From assembly GCA_022785125.1 (NCBI GenBank), contig JALFRA010000002.1, positions 1 through 64,000 of the forward strand: DNA of 64,000 nucleotides, in the 5' to 3' direction. The translations under genes and the position numbers were made by a program. Under the pieces are notes generated by a model. It ran no database searches and was not told the origin of the DNA. It saw only the letters and a list, made by a program, of their open reading frames with translations. The stretch comes from Clostridiales bacterium. Lineage in GTDB: Bacteria; Bacillota; Clostridia; Oscillospirales; Oscillospiraceae. Shown here in pieces: positions 42,173-50,441 of the stretch (positions are counted from its first letter, which is position 1; each line of letters opens with the position of its first letter).

Positions 42173-42218
42173 CATGTAAACTTCCGGTTGCACCGGGCTT
42201 TTTGCTCTCAAAAAGTAC

Positions 42219-42674
42219 TCAGTGGGACCGGCCGCCCAGCATGGCGTTCAACTCCGCCTGGGTACAGTGATAATCCCCATCCCCGCTGCGGCGGTAGGAG
42301 CCCCGACGTAAGTTTCCTTCGATATAGACCGGCCGCTGGTCCTGCTCCGCCATAGGCACGGTGATGGCCACAATGTCCCCGCCGTCCACATGGAGGATCT
42401 GGATATCCTCCTCCCGGAGGATATTGAGGCTGACCACTGCCGGATCGTCCAGACCGGCGATCAGCTCCTCCACCATGCCCTGGGGGTCCAGCAGGCCCTG
42501 TACCCGCAGGCTGTGGTCGGGCAGCTCTTCCACCCCCAGCAGGATTACCCCGCCGTAGCTGTTGGCAAAGGCGGAATAGGTCTCCCAAATGCTGTGGGGC
42601 AGACCGCCGGTGGCCAGCTTGGCCTCCAGGCGGTTATTTTCCCGATAACGGCTGATCTGTGTGAAGTCGAACAT
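42219..42674 (-). CDS. Short AlbA_2 (Schlafen-like) domain protein
   Basis: 151 residues. ENNRLEAKLATGGLPHSIWETYSAFANSYGGVILLGVEE is the AlbA_2 core, proposed to bind nucleic acid or nucleotide. Most relatives carry a further C-terminal ATPase-like and winged-helix part of 250 or more residues; this one stops after RRGSYRRSGDGDYHCTQAELNAML. It has its own promoter and terminator, so it is a complete short form rather than an obvious truncation. Function unknown. Confidence 0.75.
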   Translation of the reverse strand: MFDFTQISRYRENNRLEAKLATGGLPHSIWETYSAFANSYGGVILLGVEELPDHSLRVQGLLDPQGMVEELIAGLDDPAVVSLNILREEDIQILHVDGGDIVAITVPMAEQDQRPVYIEGNLRRGSYRRSGDGDYHCTQAELNAMLGGRSH

Positions 42675-42704
42675 AGCGCCGTCCTCCCCTTTCGTAGTGC
42701 CTTC

Positions 42705-42733
42705 ATTATACCGGGAAGGATGGCTGTTGACAA
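42705..42733 (-). promoter_or_regulatory. Promoter of the AlbA_2 gene
   Basis: Minus strand TTGTCA (42728-42733), 17 bases, TATAAT (42705-42710). Confidence 0.75.
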
Positions 42734-42734
42734 G

Positions 42735-42764
42735 GAAAAAGGGACCTATCCACTGACAGGTCCC
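42735..42764 (-). terminator. Terminator of the sirtuin gene
   Basis: GGGACCT / AGGTCCC arms with a ten-base loop, TTTTTCC following on the minus strand. Confidence 0.8.
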
Positions 42765-42772
42765 CCGCTAGG

Positions 42773-43498
42773 TTATACGGTAACAGCGCCCAAAATCTCG
42801 CCGATGGGTCCGGCGATCACTAGATCGGCCTCCTGGTCGTAGGGAGTGGGGCTCTTGTTGATGAGGGTCAGCTTATTGCCCCGGTAGTAGCGGATCAGGC
42901 CCGCCGCCGGATACACCGCCAGGGAGGTGCCGCCGATGATGAGCATATCCGCCCGGGAGATGGCCAGCACGGCAGCCTCGATGGTCTCCTGATCCAGAGC
43001 CTCCTCGTAGAGCACCACGTCTGGCTTGATCATCCCACCGCACACCGGACAGTGGGGCACGCCTTTCTGCTCTATCATAAAGTCCAGGTCGTAAAACTGA
43101 CGGCACTTCATGCAGTAGTTGCGGTGAACCGAGCCGTGGAGTTCATAGACGCTGACGCTGCCCGCGGCCTGGTGAAGCCCGTCGATGTTCTGGGTCACCA
43201 CCGCCTTCAGCTTACCCGCCCGCTCCAGCTCCGCCAGCTTCAAATGGGCAGCGTTGGGCTTGGCATCCGGGAAGAGCATCTTGTTATGATAGAACCGGTA
43301 AAACTCCTCCGGATTCTTCTGGAAAAAGGTATGGCTGAGAATGGTCTCCGGGGGATACTGGTACTGCTGGTTGTACAGTCCGTCCACACTGCGGAAATCA
43401 GGGATGCCGCTCTCGGTAGACACACCCGCCCCGCCGAAAAAGACGATATTCTCACTCTCGTCGATCCGCTTTTGGAGCTGTTTCTGTTGATCCTCCAT
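42773..43498 (-). CDS. NAD-dependent protein deacylase (sirtuin)
   Basis: 241 residues from MEDQQKQ (AAAGGAGG upstream). GAGVSTESGIPDFRS binds NAD, TQNIDGLHQAAG and ELHGSVHRNYC hold the catalytic Asn, Asp and His, and YCMKC with CPVCGG is the zinc site. It removes acyl groups from lysines using NAD. Monocistronic, between the AlbA_2 gene and the feo genes. Confidence 0.93.
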   Translation of the reverse strand: MEDQQKQLQKRIDESENIVFFGGAGVSTESGIPDFRSVDGLYNQQYQYPPETILSHTFFQKNPEEFYRFYHNKMLFPDAKPNAAHLKLAELERAGKLKAVVTQNIDGLHQAAGSVSVYELHGSVHRNYCMKCRQFYDLDFMIEQKGVPHCPVCGGMIKPDVVLYEEALDQETIEAAVLAISRADMLIIGGTSLAVYPAAGLIRYYRGNKLTLINKSPTPYDQEADLVIAGPIGEILGAVTV

Positions 43499-43516
43499 GA
43501 GAGAACCTCCTTTAAA

Positions 43517-43545
43517 CGGGCCGATGTAGGCATCGGCCCCTACGA
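43517..43545. repeat. GGGCCGATG hairpin
   Basis: Perfect 9-bp arms GGGCCGATG / CATCGGCCC around TAGG, between the sirtuin start and the Cys-rich gene; it overlaps the stop of the latter. I recall this hairpin type as frequent between genes in Oscillospiraceae. Confidence 0.6.
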
Positions 43546-43701
43546 TTTCCGGTGGCGGCAGTAGGTGTGAGGGCAGCTGGAGCAGCCGCCGCAGTCGCAT
43601 CCCCGCTTGCCCTTCAGATTCTGATGGAAGCGATAGATCAGGTAGACCGCCGCCCAGACAATGAGGACGGCCACCCCGGCGTAGATCAGATATTTCAGCA
43701 T
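43540..43701 (-). CDS. FeoB-associated Cys-rich membrane peptide
   Basis: 53 residues: one membrane helix (MLKYLIYAGVAVLIVWAAVY) and a Cys-rich tail (KRGCDCGGCSSCPHTYC). It starts five bases after the feoB stop with GAGGTAATGCT as ribosome site. The family accompanies FeoB and probably helps ferrous iron passage or binding on the cytoplasmic side. Confidence 0.9.
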   Translation of the reverse strand: MLKYLIYAGVAVLIVWAAVYLIYRFHQNLKGKRGCDCGGCSSCPHTYCRHRKS

Positions 43702-43705
43702 AGCA

Positions 43706-46153
43706 TTACCTCAAAAACAGGGAGCCGATCTGGTAGACCAGGAAGGAGCCCAGCCAGGCCGCCCCCAGCTGCCAGCAGATGGAGGCCAGGGTCCACTTGG
43801 CCGAGTTCATCTCCTTGCGAATGGTGGACACCGCCGCCACGCAGGGCACATAGAGCAGCACGAATACCAGGAAGGAGTAGGCCGCCAGGGGGCTCTGGAA
43901 AGTGCCTCCCAGGGCGGCGGCAATGGCGGTGCCGCTGGCGGTGATAGAGAAACCATAGAACATACTCATGGAGGACACTACCATCTCCTTGGCAATGAGG
44001 CCGGAGAGGAGCGCCACCGCCGCCTGCCAGGTACCAAAGCCCAGCGGCACAAAGAGAGGGGCCAGGAAGGAGCCGATGACGCCCAGGATGGAATACTCCT
44101 CGTTGGACACCATGCCGAAGGCGCCGCCCTCAAAGCCGAAGGTCCGGAGAAACCACAGCAACACGCTCATAGCCAGGATCAGGGTACCCGCCTTGATGAG
44201 GAAGCCCTTCACCTTCTCCCACACATGGAGGGCGATATTTTTCAGGGTGGGCAAACGGTAGGGAGGCAGCTCCAGCACAAAGGCGGCGGGCTCTCCCTTG
44301 AACACCAGCTTCTTCAGCAGGATGCCGGAAAGAATGGCAAAAATCAGGCCCAGCAGGTAAAGGGAGAACACCACCAGTCCGCCGTACTTGGGGAAGAAGG
44401 CGGCGGTGAGCAGGCCGTACACCGGCAGCCGGGCGGAGCAGGACATGAAGGGCACCAGCATGATGGTCATGCGGCGATCCTTCTCATTCTCCATGGTGCG
44501 GGCGCCCATGACGGCGGGAACCGTGCAGCCAAAGCCCATCAGCATGGGGATAAAGGCCTTGCCGCTGAGGCCAAAGCGCCGCAGCAGCCGGTCCATGATG
44601 AAGGCGGCCCGGGCCATATAGCCCGAGTCCTCCAGAAAGGACAGGAAGAGAAACAAAATGGCGATCTGGGGCAGGAAGGTAAGCACGCCGCCCACACCGG
44701 CAATGACGCCGTCCACCAGCAGGGCCTCCACCCAGGGGGCGGTACCGGCGGCAGCCAGCCCCCCACGCACCCAGTCGGCAAAATAGCCGCCGATGAGGGT
44801 TTCCACCCCGTCAGCCAGTATCTGACCAGGGCCAAAGGTGAGGGCAAACATGGCCAGCATCATCAATAGAAAGGTAGGTATGGCCAAAAATTTGTGGGTA
44901 ACAATGGCGTCGATCCGGTCGGACAGAGTGGGGGTGCCAAGGGGGCGGCCCCGCCGCACGCAGCTGTCCACTACCTTCTGGATAAATTGATACCGGGCAT
45001 CGGCAATCAGGGTCTCCCGGTCGCCCAGCTCATAGGCGTTCTCATATTCCTGACAGACCCGCTCCAGAGCAGCCTTCTCCACCCCGCTCAGCCCCAGGGC
45101 CTCCTCTACCAGGGAATCTCCCTCAATCAGTTTGATGGAGGCCCAGTGGGCGGGGATACGGGCGGCATAGGCCTTGTCGTGGATCAGTTCGCCCATCTTG
45201 TGGTGGATCTGGTGGGTGAAGTCGTCATACAGGTCGTCGGGCTCTACGGTGACCCCAACGTGCATCTGCTGATGGGCCACTTCCAACAGCTTCTGGATAT
45301 TCTTCCCCGACCGGGCGGTAATGGGGATCACCGGCACACCCAGTTCCTTGGACAGCCGGTCCACGTCAATTTTGTCCCCGTGCCTCTCTACCTCGTCCAT
45401 AAAGTTCAGGGCAATGACCATAGGCCGCTCCAGCTCCAGCAGCTGGGCCGTCAGATAGAGATTGCGCTCAATATTGGTGGCGTCAATGATGTCGATGATA
45501 GCATCGGGCCGCTCCCCCACGATAAAATCCCGGGCCACGATCTCCTCCATGGAGTAGGGGGACAGGGAGTAAATGCCGGGCAGATCCACCACGGTGACGG
45601 ATTTCCCGTCCACCTCCGCTTTGCCCTCCTTCTTCTCCACCGTCACGCCGGGCCAGTTGCCTACATACTGGTTGGAACCGGTAAGGGCGTTAAAAAGAGT
45701 GGTCTTGCCGCAGTTGGGGTTACCCACCAGGGCCAGCTTCATTTCCCGGGTATCATGGCTGGCATAGTCCGGCACGCCGCCGTGGGCCGCAGCCTCATGG
45801 GCGTGGTCGGCATCCATCCGGCGGATGGTCTCCTCATCGGGCAGATGCTGCACCATGCCCATACGTTTTTTCCTGGCCTGAGCCTTCTGCTCCCCCTCCT
45901 CGCCGGTGGCGATGAGGATCTGGGCGGCGTCCGACTTCCGCAGGGACAGCTCATAGCCCCGCAGATTAAGTTCCACCGGGTCGCCGAAGGGGGCCACCTT
46001 CCGCACCATGACCTGGGTGCCGGGGGTCAGGCCCATATCCACCAGGCGGCGCTTCACCGGCCCCCGGTCATTGCCTACCTGGAGAATGATGCCCTTTTCC
46101 CCGGGCTGGACTTCCTCCAGGGTCTTATGTGTCTGTGTCTCTTGTAGTTTCAT
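43706..46153 (-). CDS. feoB: FeoA-FeoB fusion, ferrous iron transporter
   Basis: 815 residues. The N-terminal FeoA (SH3-like) domain (about 8-80: LEEVQPGEKGIILQVG, RRLVDMGLTPGTQVMV) is fused to FeoB. G protein motifs are GNPNCGKTTL (G1), TVVDLPGIYSLSPYS (G3) and LNFMDE for NxxD (G4). The membrane part has two Gate segments and the conserved Cys in SCSARLPVYG. The start at 46153 (MKLQET) is used because an upstream in-frame ATG overlaps the -10 box. Imports Fe2+. The partner peptide is encoded directly downstream. Confidence 0.95.
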   Translation of the reverse strand: MKLQETQTHKTLEEVQPGEKGIILQVGNDRGPVKRRLVDMGLTPGTQVMVRKVAPFGDPVELNLRGYELSLRKSDAAQILIATGEEGEQKAQARKKRMGMVQHLPDEETIRRMDADHAHEAAAHGGVPDYASHDTREMKLALVGNPNCGKTTLFNALTGSNQYVGNWPGVTVEKKEGKAEVDGKSVTVVDLPGIYSLSPYSMEEIVARDFIVGERPDAIIDIIDATNIERNLYLTAQLLELERPMVIALNFMDEVERHGDKIDVDRLSKELGVPVIPITARSGKNIQKLLEVAHQQMHVGVTVEPDDLYDDFTHQIHHKMGELIHDKAYAARIPAHWASIKLIEGDSLVEEALGLSGVEKAALERVCQEYENAYELGDRETLIADARYQFIQKVVDSCVRRGRPLGTPTLSDRIDAIVTHKFLAIPTFLLMMLAMFALTFGPGQILADGVETLIGGYFADWVRGGLAAAGTAPWVEALLVDGVIAGVGGVLTFLPQIAILFLFLSFLEDSGYMARAAFIMDRLLRRFGLSGKAFIPMLMGFGCTVPAVMGARTMENEKDRRMTIMLVPFMSCSARLPVYGLLTAAFFPKYGGLVVFSLYLLGLIFAILSGILLKKLVFKGEPAAFVLELPPYRLPTLKNIALHVWEKVKGFLIKAGTLILAMSVLLWFLRTFGFEGGAFGMVSNEEYSILGVIGSFLAPLFVPLGFGTWQAAVALLSGLIAKEMVVSSMSMFYGFSITASGTAIAAALGGTFQSPLAAYSFLVFVLLYVPCVAAVSTIRKEMNSAKWTLASICWQLGAAWLGSFLVYQIGSLFLR

Positions 46154-46165
46154 CTTATCCCATCC

Positions 46166-46190
46166 GCAGTCCTCAGAGTTAACCCAATCT
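46166..46190 (-). promoter_or_regulatory. Possible DtxR-family iron box upstream of feoB
   Basis: Minus strand TTAGATTGGGTTAACTCTGA carries a GGGTTAACTC dyad like DtxR/IdeR-type sites, placed just after the transcription start. Confidence 0.4.
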
Positions 46191-46202
46191 AATTCCGTGC
46201 TC

Positions 46203-46232
46203 ATTATACTACGCTGGCAGCGGCAGACGCAA
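46203..46232 (-). promoter_or_regulatory. Promoter of feoB
   Basis: Minus strand TTGCGT (46227-46232), 18 bases, TATAAT (46203-46208). Confidence 0.6.
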
Positions 46233-46296
46233 GAGACTTCCCCCGCCATTTTTACCAAAATCCCACCGGTTTTGGGGCCATCAGAGAAAACATCCA

Positions 46297-46333
46297 ACAA
46301 AAAAGGAGCGCCGCGGAATCTCCGCAGCGCTCC
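46297..46333 (-). terminator. Terminator of the zinc-ribbon gene
   Basis: GGAGCGCTGCGGA / TCCGCGGCGCTCC arms (one mismatch), TTTTTTG following on the minus strand. Confidence 0.85.
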
Positions 46334-46349
46334 CGATATGCAGGGGAAC

Positions 46350-46817
46350 TTACTCCTCGTGGTCGTGGTCCTCACAGCCGCAGCCACAGCCGCAGCCGTC
46401 TTCATCCTCATCCCCGCAGCAGCAGTCGTCAGACAGGTCCAGAGCGAACTTCTGCTTGCAGTTGGGGCACTGGATCACGCCCTCGTCCAGAACGGACTCG
46501 TCGATGACCAGGGTCTCGCCGCAGTTGGGGCACTCAGTCTCGAAGAAATCGTCGTCGCCACAGCAGCAATCGTCGTCATCCTCATCGTCCTCATCCTCAA
46601 AGACGGCCTTCTCCACATCGGCCAGGTCGTCGGAGATGGCGTCGATCTCCTCGCCCAGAGCCTCAGTGTTCTCCTCCAGGTCCTCGATGGACATCCCGAT
46701 CTCCTCCAGGATGCCGATCATCACGGAGATGAGCTTGCCCTCCTTGGACTTCTCGGTGTCGATATTCAGGCCCTCAGCCAGGCCCTTCAGGTACGCGACC
46801 TTCTCAGAAATCGTCAT
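46350..46817 (-). CDS. CD1247-type zinc-ribbon acidic protein
   Basis: 155 residues from MTISEKVAYLKG (AAAGGAGACG upstream). The N-terminal 70 residues are a helical segment typical of the clostridial CD1247 family (LKGLAEGLNIDTEKSKEGKL). A very acidic stretch is followed by a CPNCGE...CPNCKQ zinc ribbon and a Cys/Asp/His-rich tail (CGCGCGCEDHDHEE) able to bind more metal. Function unknown; it is cotranscribed with efp, which ends upstream of it. Confidence 0.8.
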   Translation of the reverse strand: MTISEKVAYLKGLAEGLNIDTEKSKEGKLISVMIGILEEIGMSIEDLEENTEALGEEIDAISDDLADVEKAVFEDEDDEDDDDCCCGDDDFFETECPNCGETLVIDESVLDEGVIQCPNCKQKFALDLSDDCCCGDEDEDGCGCGCGCEDHDHEE

Positions 46818-46871
46818 AATGCGTCTCCTTTTCTTCATCAGTCAGCCACGAAAGGCCTAAAAATTGTCCGA

Positions 46872-47441
46872 TTAACCCTTGCAGCGCTCCAGGTACTCGC
46901 CGGTACGGGTGTCGATCTTGATCTTGTCGCCGGGGTTGATGAACAGGGGCACCTTGATCTCAGCACCGGTCTCCAGAGTGGCGGGCTTGGTCACGTTGGT
47001 GGCGGTGTCGCCCTTGAAGCCAGGATCGGTCTCGCTGACCTCCAGCTCCACGAAGGTGGGGGGCTCCACGGCGAATATCTTGCCCTTGTAGGAGTTGATC
47101 TTGCACACCATGTTCTCCTTCACAAAGCGGAAGTTATCGCCCAGCAGCTCGGAGCCGATGGGCACCAGGTCGTAGGTCTCGGGATCCATGAAGTAGTACA
47201 GATCGCCGTCGTTGTAGCTGTACTCCATGTCCTTGCGCTCCACATAGGCCTGCTCAAACTTGGCGGTGGGGTTGAAAGAGGTCTCGGTCACGCCGCCGGT
47301 GATGACGTTCTTCATCTTGGTGCGGACAAAAGCGGCGCCCTTACCGGGCTTGACGTGCTGGAACTCGACGACCTGCATGACCTGGCCGTCCATCTCAAAG
47401 GTCACGCCGTTGCGAAAATCACTGGCAGAAATCGTAGGCAT
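46872..47441 (-). CDS. efp: Elongation factor P
   Basis: 189 residues, three beta-barrel domains. The domain I loop [17 protein letters not shown] carries the conserved basic residue that reaches the peptidyl-transferase centre; [29 protein letters not shown] is domain II/III. It relieves ribosome stalling at polyproline. A promoter (TTGCAA, 17, TAAAAT) lies at 47486-47514. Confidence 0.96.
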   Translation of the reverse strand: MPTISASDFRNGVTFEMDGQVMQVVEFQHVKPGKGAAFVRTKMKNVITGGVTETSFNPTAKFEQAYVERKDMEYSYNDGDLYYFMDPETYDLVPIGSELLGDNFRFVKENMVCKINSYKGKIFAVEPPTFVELEVSETDPGFKGDTATNVTKPATLETGAEIKVPLFINPGDKIKIDTRTGEYLERCKG

Positions 47442-47485
47442 TGAAATTCATCCTCCAACAGGTTTTTTAAATCATCAGCTCAATC

Positions 47486-47514
47486 ATTTTACCTTATTAT
47501 TCCCGTCATTGCAA
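47486..47514 (-). promoter_or_regulatory. Promoter of efp
   Basis: Minus strand TTGCAA (47509-47514), 17 bases, TAAAAT (47486-47491), in the gap after the peptidase gene. Confidence 0.6.
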
Positions 47515-47520
47515 GGCTTT

Positions 47521-48582
47521 TTACAGAATAATCAGCTCTTTGGGCGATTTGGTGAGGTTCACAGTGCCCTCCTCGGTATAGATGAGCACATCTTCGATAC
47601 GCACGCCGAACTTGCCGGGCAGGTAGATGCCGGGCTCAGCGGAAACCGCGGCGCCCACGGGCATGGGGGTCTCGTCCCGGCCGTTGGCATTGGGGGACTC
47701 ATGGATCTCGATGCCTACGCTGTGGCCGAAGCCATGACCAAAGTATGCCCCGTAACCGGCGTCCTCAATCACCTTGGCGGCGGCATTGTGGATCTCCTTG
47801 CCGGGCACGCCCGCCTTGGCGGCGGCAATACCGGCCAGCTGGGCCTTAAGCACGGTGTCGTACACCTTGCGCATCTCCTCGGTGGGCTCGCCCAGGGCGA
47901 TGGTGCGGGTCATGTCGGAGCAGTAGCCGCCGTACTTGCAGCCGAAGTCCATGGTGAGGAACTCGCCCTTCTGCACCTTCTTCTCGCTGGGGATGCCGTG
48001 GGGCAGGGAGCCGTTGGGGCCGGACACCACAATGGGGTCGAAGCTCATCTTCTCAGCGCCCCGGCACAGCATCTCGTACTGAAGGCGGGCGGCGATCTCC
48101 TGCTCGGTCATGCCGGGCTGGATGAACTTCAGGATGGCGTCAAAGGCCTGGTCGGTGATCTCCTGGGCCTTCTGCATCAGGGCGACCTCTTCCTCATCCT
48201 TGGCCGCCCGCAGGGTGTTCACCAGACCCTGGGCAGGCACCAGCTCGCAGGGCAGCTTGGAATACTGGTTGTAGGAGGCCACAGTCACATAGCCGTCCTC
48301 AAAGCCCATCTTCTGAATGCCCAGCTCCTGCACAGCCTGCTCGGCCAGCACCATGAAGTTCTTGTTCCGGTCGGTCATGGTGATGTGGGCGCCGGTCACC
48401 AGGTTACCGGCGGCCTCAATGTACCGGGAGTCGGTGAAATAGCGGCTCTCGTTCCTGGTCACAATGACCATGCCCTCGCCATGGAATCCGATGGCATAAT
48501 ACTCGCCGGGATCGCTGGTGATGAGCATGGCGTCCAGCTTGTATTCGTCCAGCTTGGCCGCGATTTGATTGAGATGATTCAT
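47521..48582 (-). CDS. pepP: Xaa-Pro aminopeptidase (M24 family)
   Basis: 353 residues. A creatinase-like N-terminal domain (1-120) is followed by the pita-bread domain with the metal ligands MDFGCKYGGYCSDMTRT (two Asp), HGFGHSVGIEIHESP (His), SAEPGIY (Glu) and VRIEDVLIY (Glu). It removes N-terminal residues ahead of proline. Its position next to efp is a common clostridial arrangement. It starts just beyond the nfo-associated hairpin cassette. Confidence 0.94.
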   Translation of the reverse strand: MNHLNQIAAKLDEYKLDAMLITSDPGEYYAIGFHGEGMVIVTRNESRYFTDSRYIEAAGNLVTGAHITMTDRNKNFMVLAEQAVQELGIQKMGFEDGYVTVASYNQYSKLPCELVPAQGLVNTLRAAKDEEEVALMQKAQEITDQAFDAILKFIQPGMTEQEIAARLQYEMLCRGAEKMSFDPIVVSGPNGSLPHGIPSEKKVQKGEFLTMDFGCKYGGYCSDMTRTIALGEPTEEMRKVYDTVLKAQLAGIAAAKAGVPGKEIHNAAAKVIEDAGYGAYFGHGFGHSVGIEIHESPNANGRDETPMPVGAAVSAEPGIYLPGKFGVRIEDVLIYTEEGTVNLTKSPKELIIL

Positions 48583-48616
48583 GATAAAGACTTCCTTTCT
48601 ATCTCGCGCCTCAGCT

Positions 48617-48824
48617 GCCCTAAAGGGCGCTTTGGTACAGCTTTTTCATGGTTAGTGCGTCCTCCGCCTGGGTACCCGCACTTTGCCCCAGCGGACCACG
48701 GTCCGCCGGGGACCCCATATTTTTTATCTGCTCGGGCGAACTGAATTCGCCCGGCATCAAGGTTTTGGGCCGAAAGCCCAAAACGCTTGGCACGGCGCAA
48801 ACGCGCCGCCCCGCTCTGCGGGGC
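48617..48824. repeat. Hairpin cassette, copy B, between nfo and its duplicated 3' end
   Basis: Six hairpins: GCCCT/AGGGC (48617-48628), GCGGACC/GGTCCGC (48691-48706), CGGGCGAA/TTCGCCCG (48733-48753), GTTTTGGGC/GCCCAAAAC (48762-48784), GGCGC/GCGCC (48794-48807) and GCCCCGC/GCGGGGC (48808-48824). 48708-48766 matches the inverse of 39051-39109. Confidence 0.8.
48620..48682 (-). pseudogene. Diverged copy of the nfo 3' end
   Basis: Twenty codons SAGTQAEDALTMKKLYQSAL plus TAG repeat the last codons of nfo (SAGTQAEDALTMKKLYQGSLT). Over the first 17 codons the six base differences are all silent. It is a gene-end relict, separated from nfo by the hairpin cassette. Confidence 0.8.
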
Positions 48825-48846
48825 CCCTGCGAAAGTGCGCCAAAGT

Positions 48847-49695
48847 TCAGGTCAGACTGCCTTGGTACAGCTTCTTCATAGTCAGCGCATCCTCGGCCTG
48901 GGTACCCGCACTTTCGCAGATAAAAGTAGGGCTCCAGCCCCGGCGGGCCACCTCAGCCATCAGAGGCTCTGGGTCGGGCCCGAACTCCTCCTGATCAAAG
49001 GTCAGGTGCATCTTTTCTCCCCCGTTGGGGGTGAACTGGATCTTGGAAAAATGGCTGTGGAAGCGGGAGGCCCGTTCCTCTCCCAGCACCTCCTGGATGC
49101 GGTCCAGCATTTTCACGCAGGCCTCATGGCCCTCCAACTCTCCCAGAGTACGGGCGTACAGGTGCCCGAAGTCCACGCAGGGGGTAAGCCGCTCATCCAG
49201 AGTACACAGCTCCAGCACCTCGTCCAGATCCCCCAGCTGGTTGATCTTGCCCATGGTCTCGGGGCAGAGGGTGATATGTCCAAACCCAGCGGCGTCGCAG
49301 GCAGTCACCACTTCTTTCAGGGATTTCAGGGCGATGTCCTGGGCCTCCCGCCGGGTACGCTTCATCAGGGCGCCCGAATGAATGACTACCCGGGTGGCCC
49401 CCATCCAGTCCGCCGCCTGGCAGGCGGCGGTAATATAGCCAATGGTCTTTTGCAGACTGTCCGGGTCGGGGTTGGCCAGATTAATGAAGTAGGGAGCGTG
49501 GAGGGACAGGGCAATGCCCGCCTCCCTGGCCGCATCCCCCACCTTTCTGGCAGTGGGTTCCCCTACGTTGACGCCCTTGCCGCACTGGTACTCGTAGCAG
49601 TCCAGCCCCAGCCCCGCCAGCCAGCGGGGGGCGTCCACCGAGGATTTATAGGGAAAGGACTCGGCATTGCCTGCCGGTCCGAAGATAGCGCTCAT
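48847..49695 (-). CDS. nfo: Endonuclease IV-like AP endonuclease
   Basis: 282 residues, TIM barrel of the AP endonuclease 2/Nfo family. Metal ligands are visible in SLHAPYFINLANP, VVIHSGALMK, TLCPETMGK, CVDFGHLYA, FHSHFSKIQ and FICESAG. It cleaves abasic sites in base excision repair. The ATG at 49695 overlaps the yqeG stop by four bases. Its 3' end is next to a silent-site-diverged copy of itself beyond hairpin cassette B. Confidence 0.9.
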   Translation of the reverse strand: MSAIFGPAGNAESFPYKSSVDAPRWLAGLGLDCYEYQCGKGVNVGEPTARKVGDAAREAGIALSLHAPYFINLANPDPDSLQKTIGYITAACQAADWMGATRVVIHSGALMKRTRREAQDIALKSLKEVVTACDAAGFGHITLCPETMGKINQLGDLDEVLELCTLDERLTPCVDFGHLYARTLGELEGHEACVKMLDRIQEVLGEERASRFHSHFSKIQFTPNGGEKMHLTFDQEEFGPDPEPLMAEVARRGWSPTFICESAGTQAEDALTMKKLYQGSLT

Positions 49696-50192
49696 CGTTT
49701 CTTTGTTCTCCTTTTTGTCAGGGCTCGAAAGGGCCACTCGGCGGCGTATCGCAGGTAACGCCCCGGATTGCCCGCCAGCCGGATAGGCTCCACCAGCAGC
49801 GTAGTCACGCCAGCCCGGCTGCCGCCCAAAATATCGGTAAAGATTTGATCCCCCACAATGGCGGTCTGTTCCGGGGTGCAGCCCATCTGCTCCATGGCCT
49901 TATAAAAGGAGCCCGGCTTGGGCTTTCCGGCGTGGCCGATGTAGGGAACACCCAGGGCCTTGCAGAACCGCTCGGGCCGCTGGGGATGCCGGTTATTGGA
50001 CAGCACAAACAGGGTGATTCCCTGATTCTGGAGTTCCGCCGTCCAGTCCCGCACTTTCTGGGTGGGTTCCGGCACCCCATAGGGAACCAATGTATTGTCC
50101 AGATCGGCCAGCAGCAGGCGGATGCCCTGTCCGGCCAGTGCGGCGGGATCGATGTCGTAAATGGTCTTTCCTGACCAGTGGGCCGTCAGCAT
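49692..50192 (-). CDS. yqeG: YqeG-family HAD phosphatase
   Basis: 166 residues. HAD motif I LLLADLDNTLVPYG, motif II LFVLSNN, the lysine of HAGKPKPGSFYKAM and motif IV VGDQIFTDILGG are all present. YqeG enzymes are HAD-IIIA phosphatases linked to ribosome biogenesis or phosphatidylglycerophosphate in different lineages; the substrate here is unproven. GAGGTGAAACC precedes the ATG. Coupled to nfo. Confidence 0.92.
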   Translation of the reverse strand: MLTAHWSGKTIYDIDPAALAGQGIRLLLADLDNTLVPYGVPEPTQKVRDWTAELQNQGITLFVLSNNRHPQRPERFCKALGVPYIGHAGKPKPGSFYKAMEQMGCTPEQTAIVGDQIFTDILGGSRAGVTTLLVEPIRLAGNPGRYLRYAAEWPFRALTKRRTKKR

Positions 50193-50284
50193 GGTTTCAC
50201 CTCGTCTATTTGCAGTCTGGTCAGCATAGGATGGTACAGGCTATCGAAAAGAACCTCCAGAGCAAAGGATTCGGAGGGAAAGAT

Positions 50285-50402
50285 AGTGTGAAAGAAAACC
50301 GTCAGGGTTGTCTTTCGCGTTCGATCAAACACGTTTTGAAACTTGGCTCAAGTTTCAAAACGTGCTTCAGCTTGTCGGAAAGGCCTTTTCGACAAGCTGA
50401 TT
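50285..50402. repeat. Hairpin array between yqeG and the next gene
   Basis: Three consecutive hairpins: GAAAGAAAACC..GGTTGTCTTTC (about 50290-50313), CACGTTTTGAAACTTG with its perfect complement (16-bp arms, 3-base loop, about 50328-50362), and the 32-base near-palindrome CAGCTTGTCG..CGACAAGCTG (about 50368-50400). Same architecture as the arrays at 4429 and 48617 but different sequences. Confidence 0.75.
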
Positions 50403-50441
50403 ATACACGCTTCTTACAACTTGGACAAGGGGGTAGCTGAT

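Noticed and set aside
48583-48846. Small plus- or minus-strand proteins over cassette B
   Set aside because: Any frame here reads through hairpins and the nfo 3' relict; cassette A gives different peptides around the same core, so the conserved feature is nucleic-acid structure, not protein.
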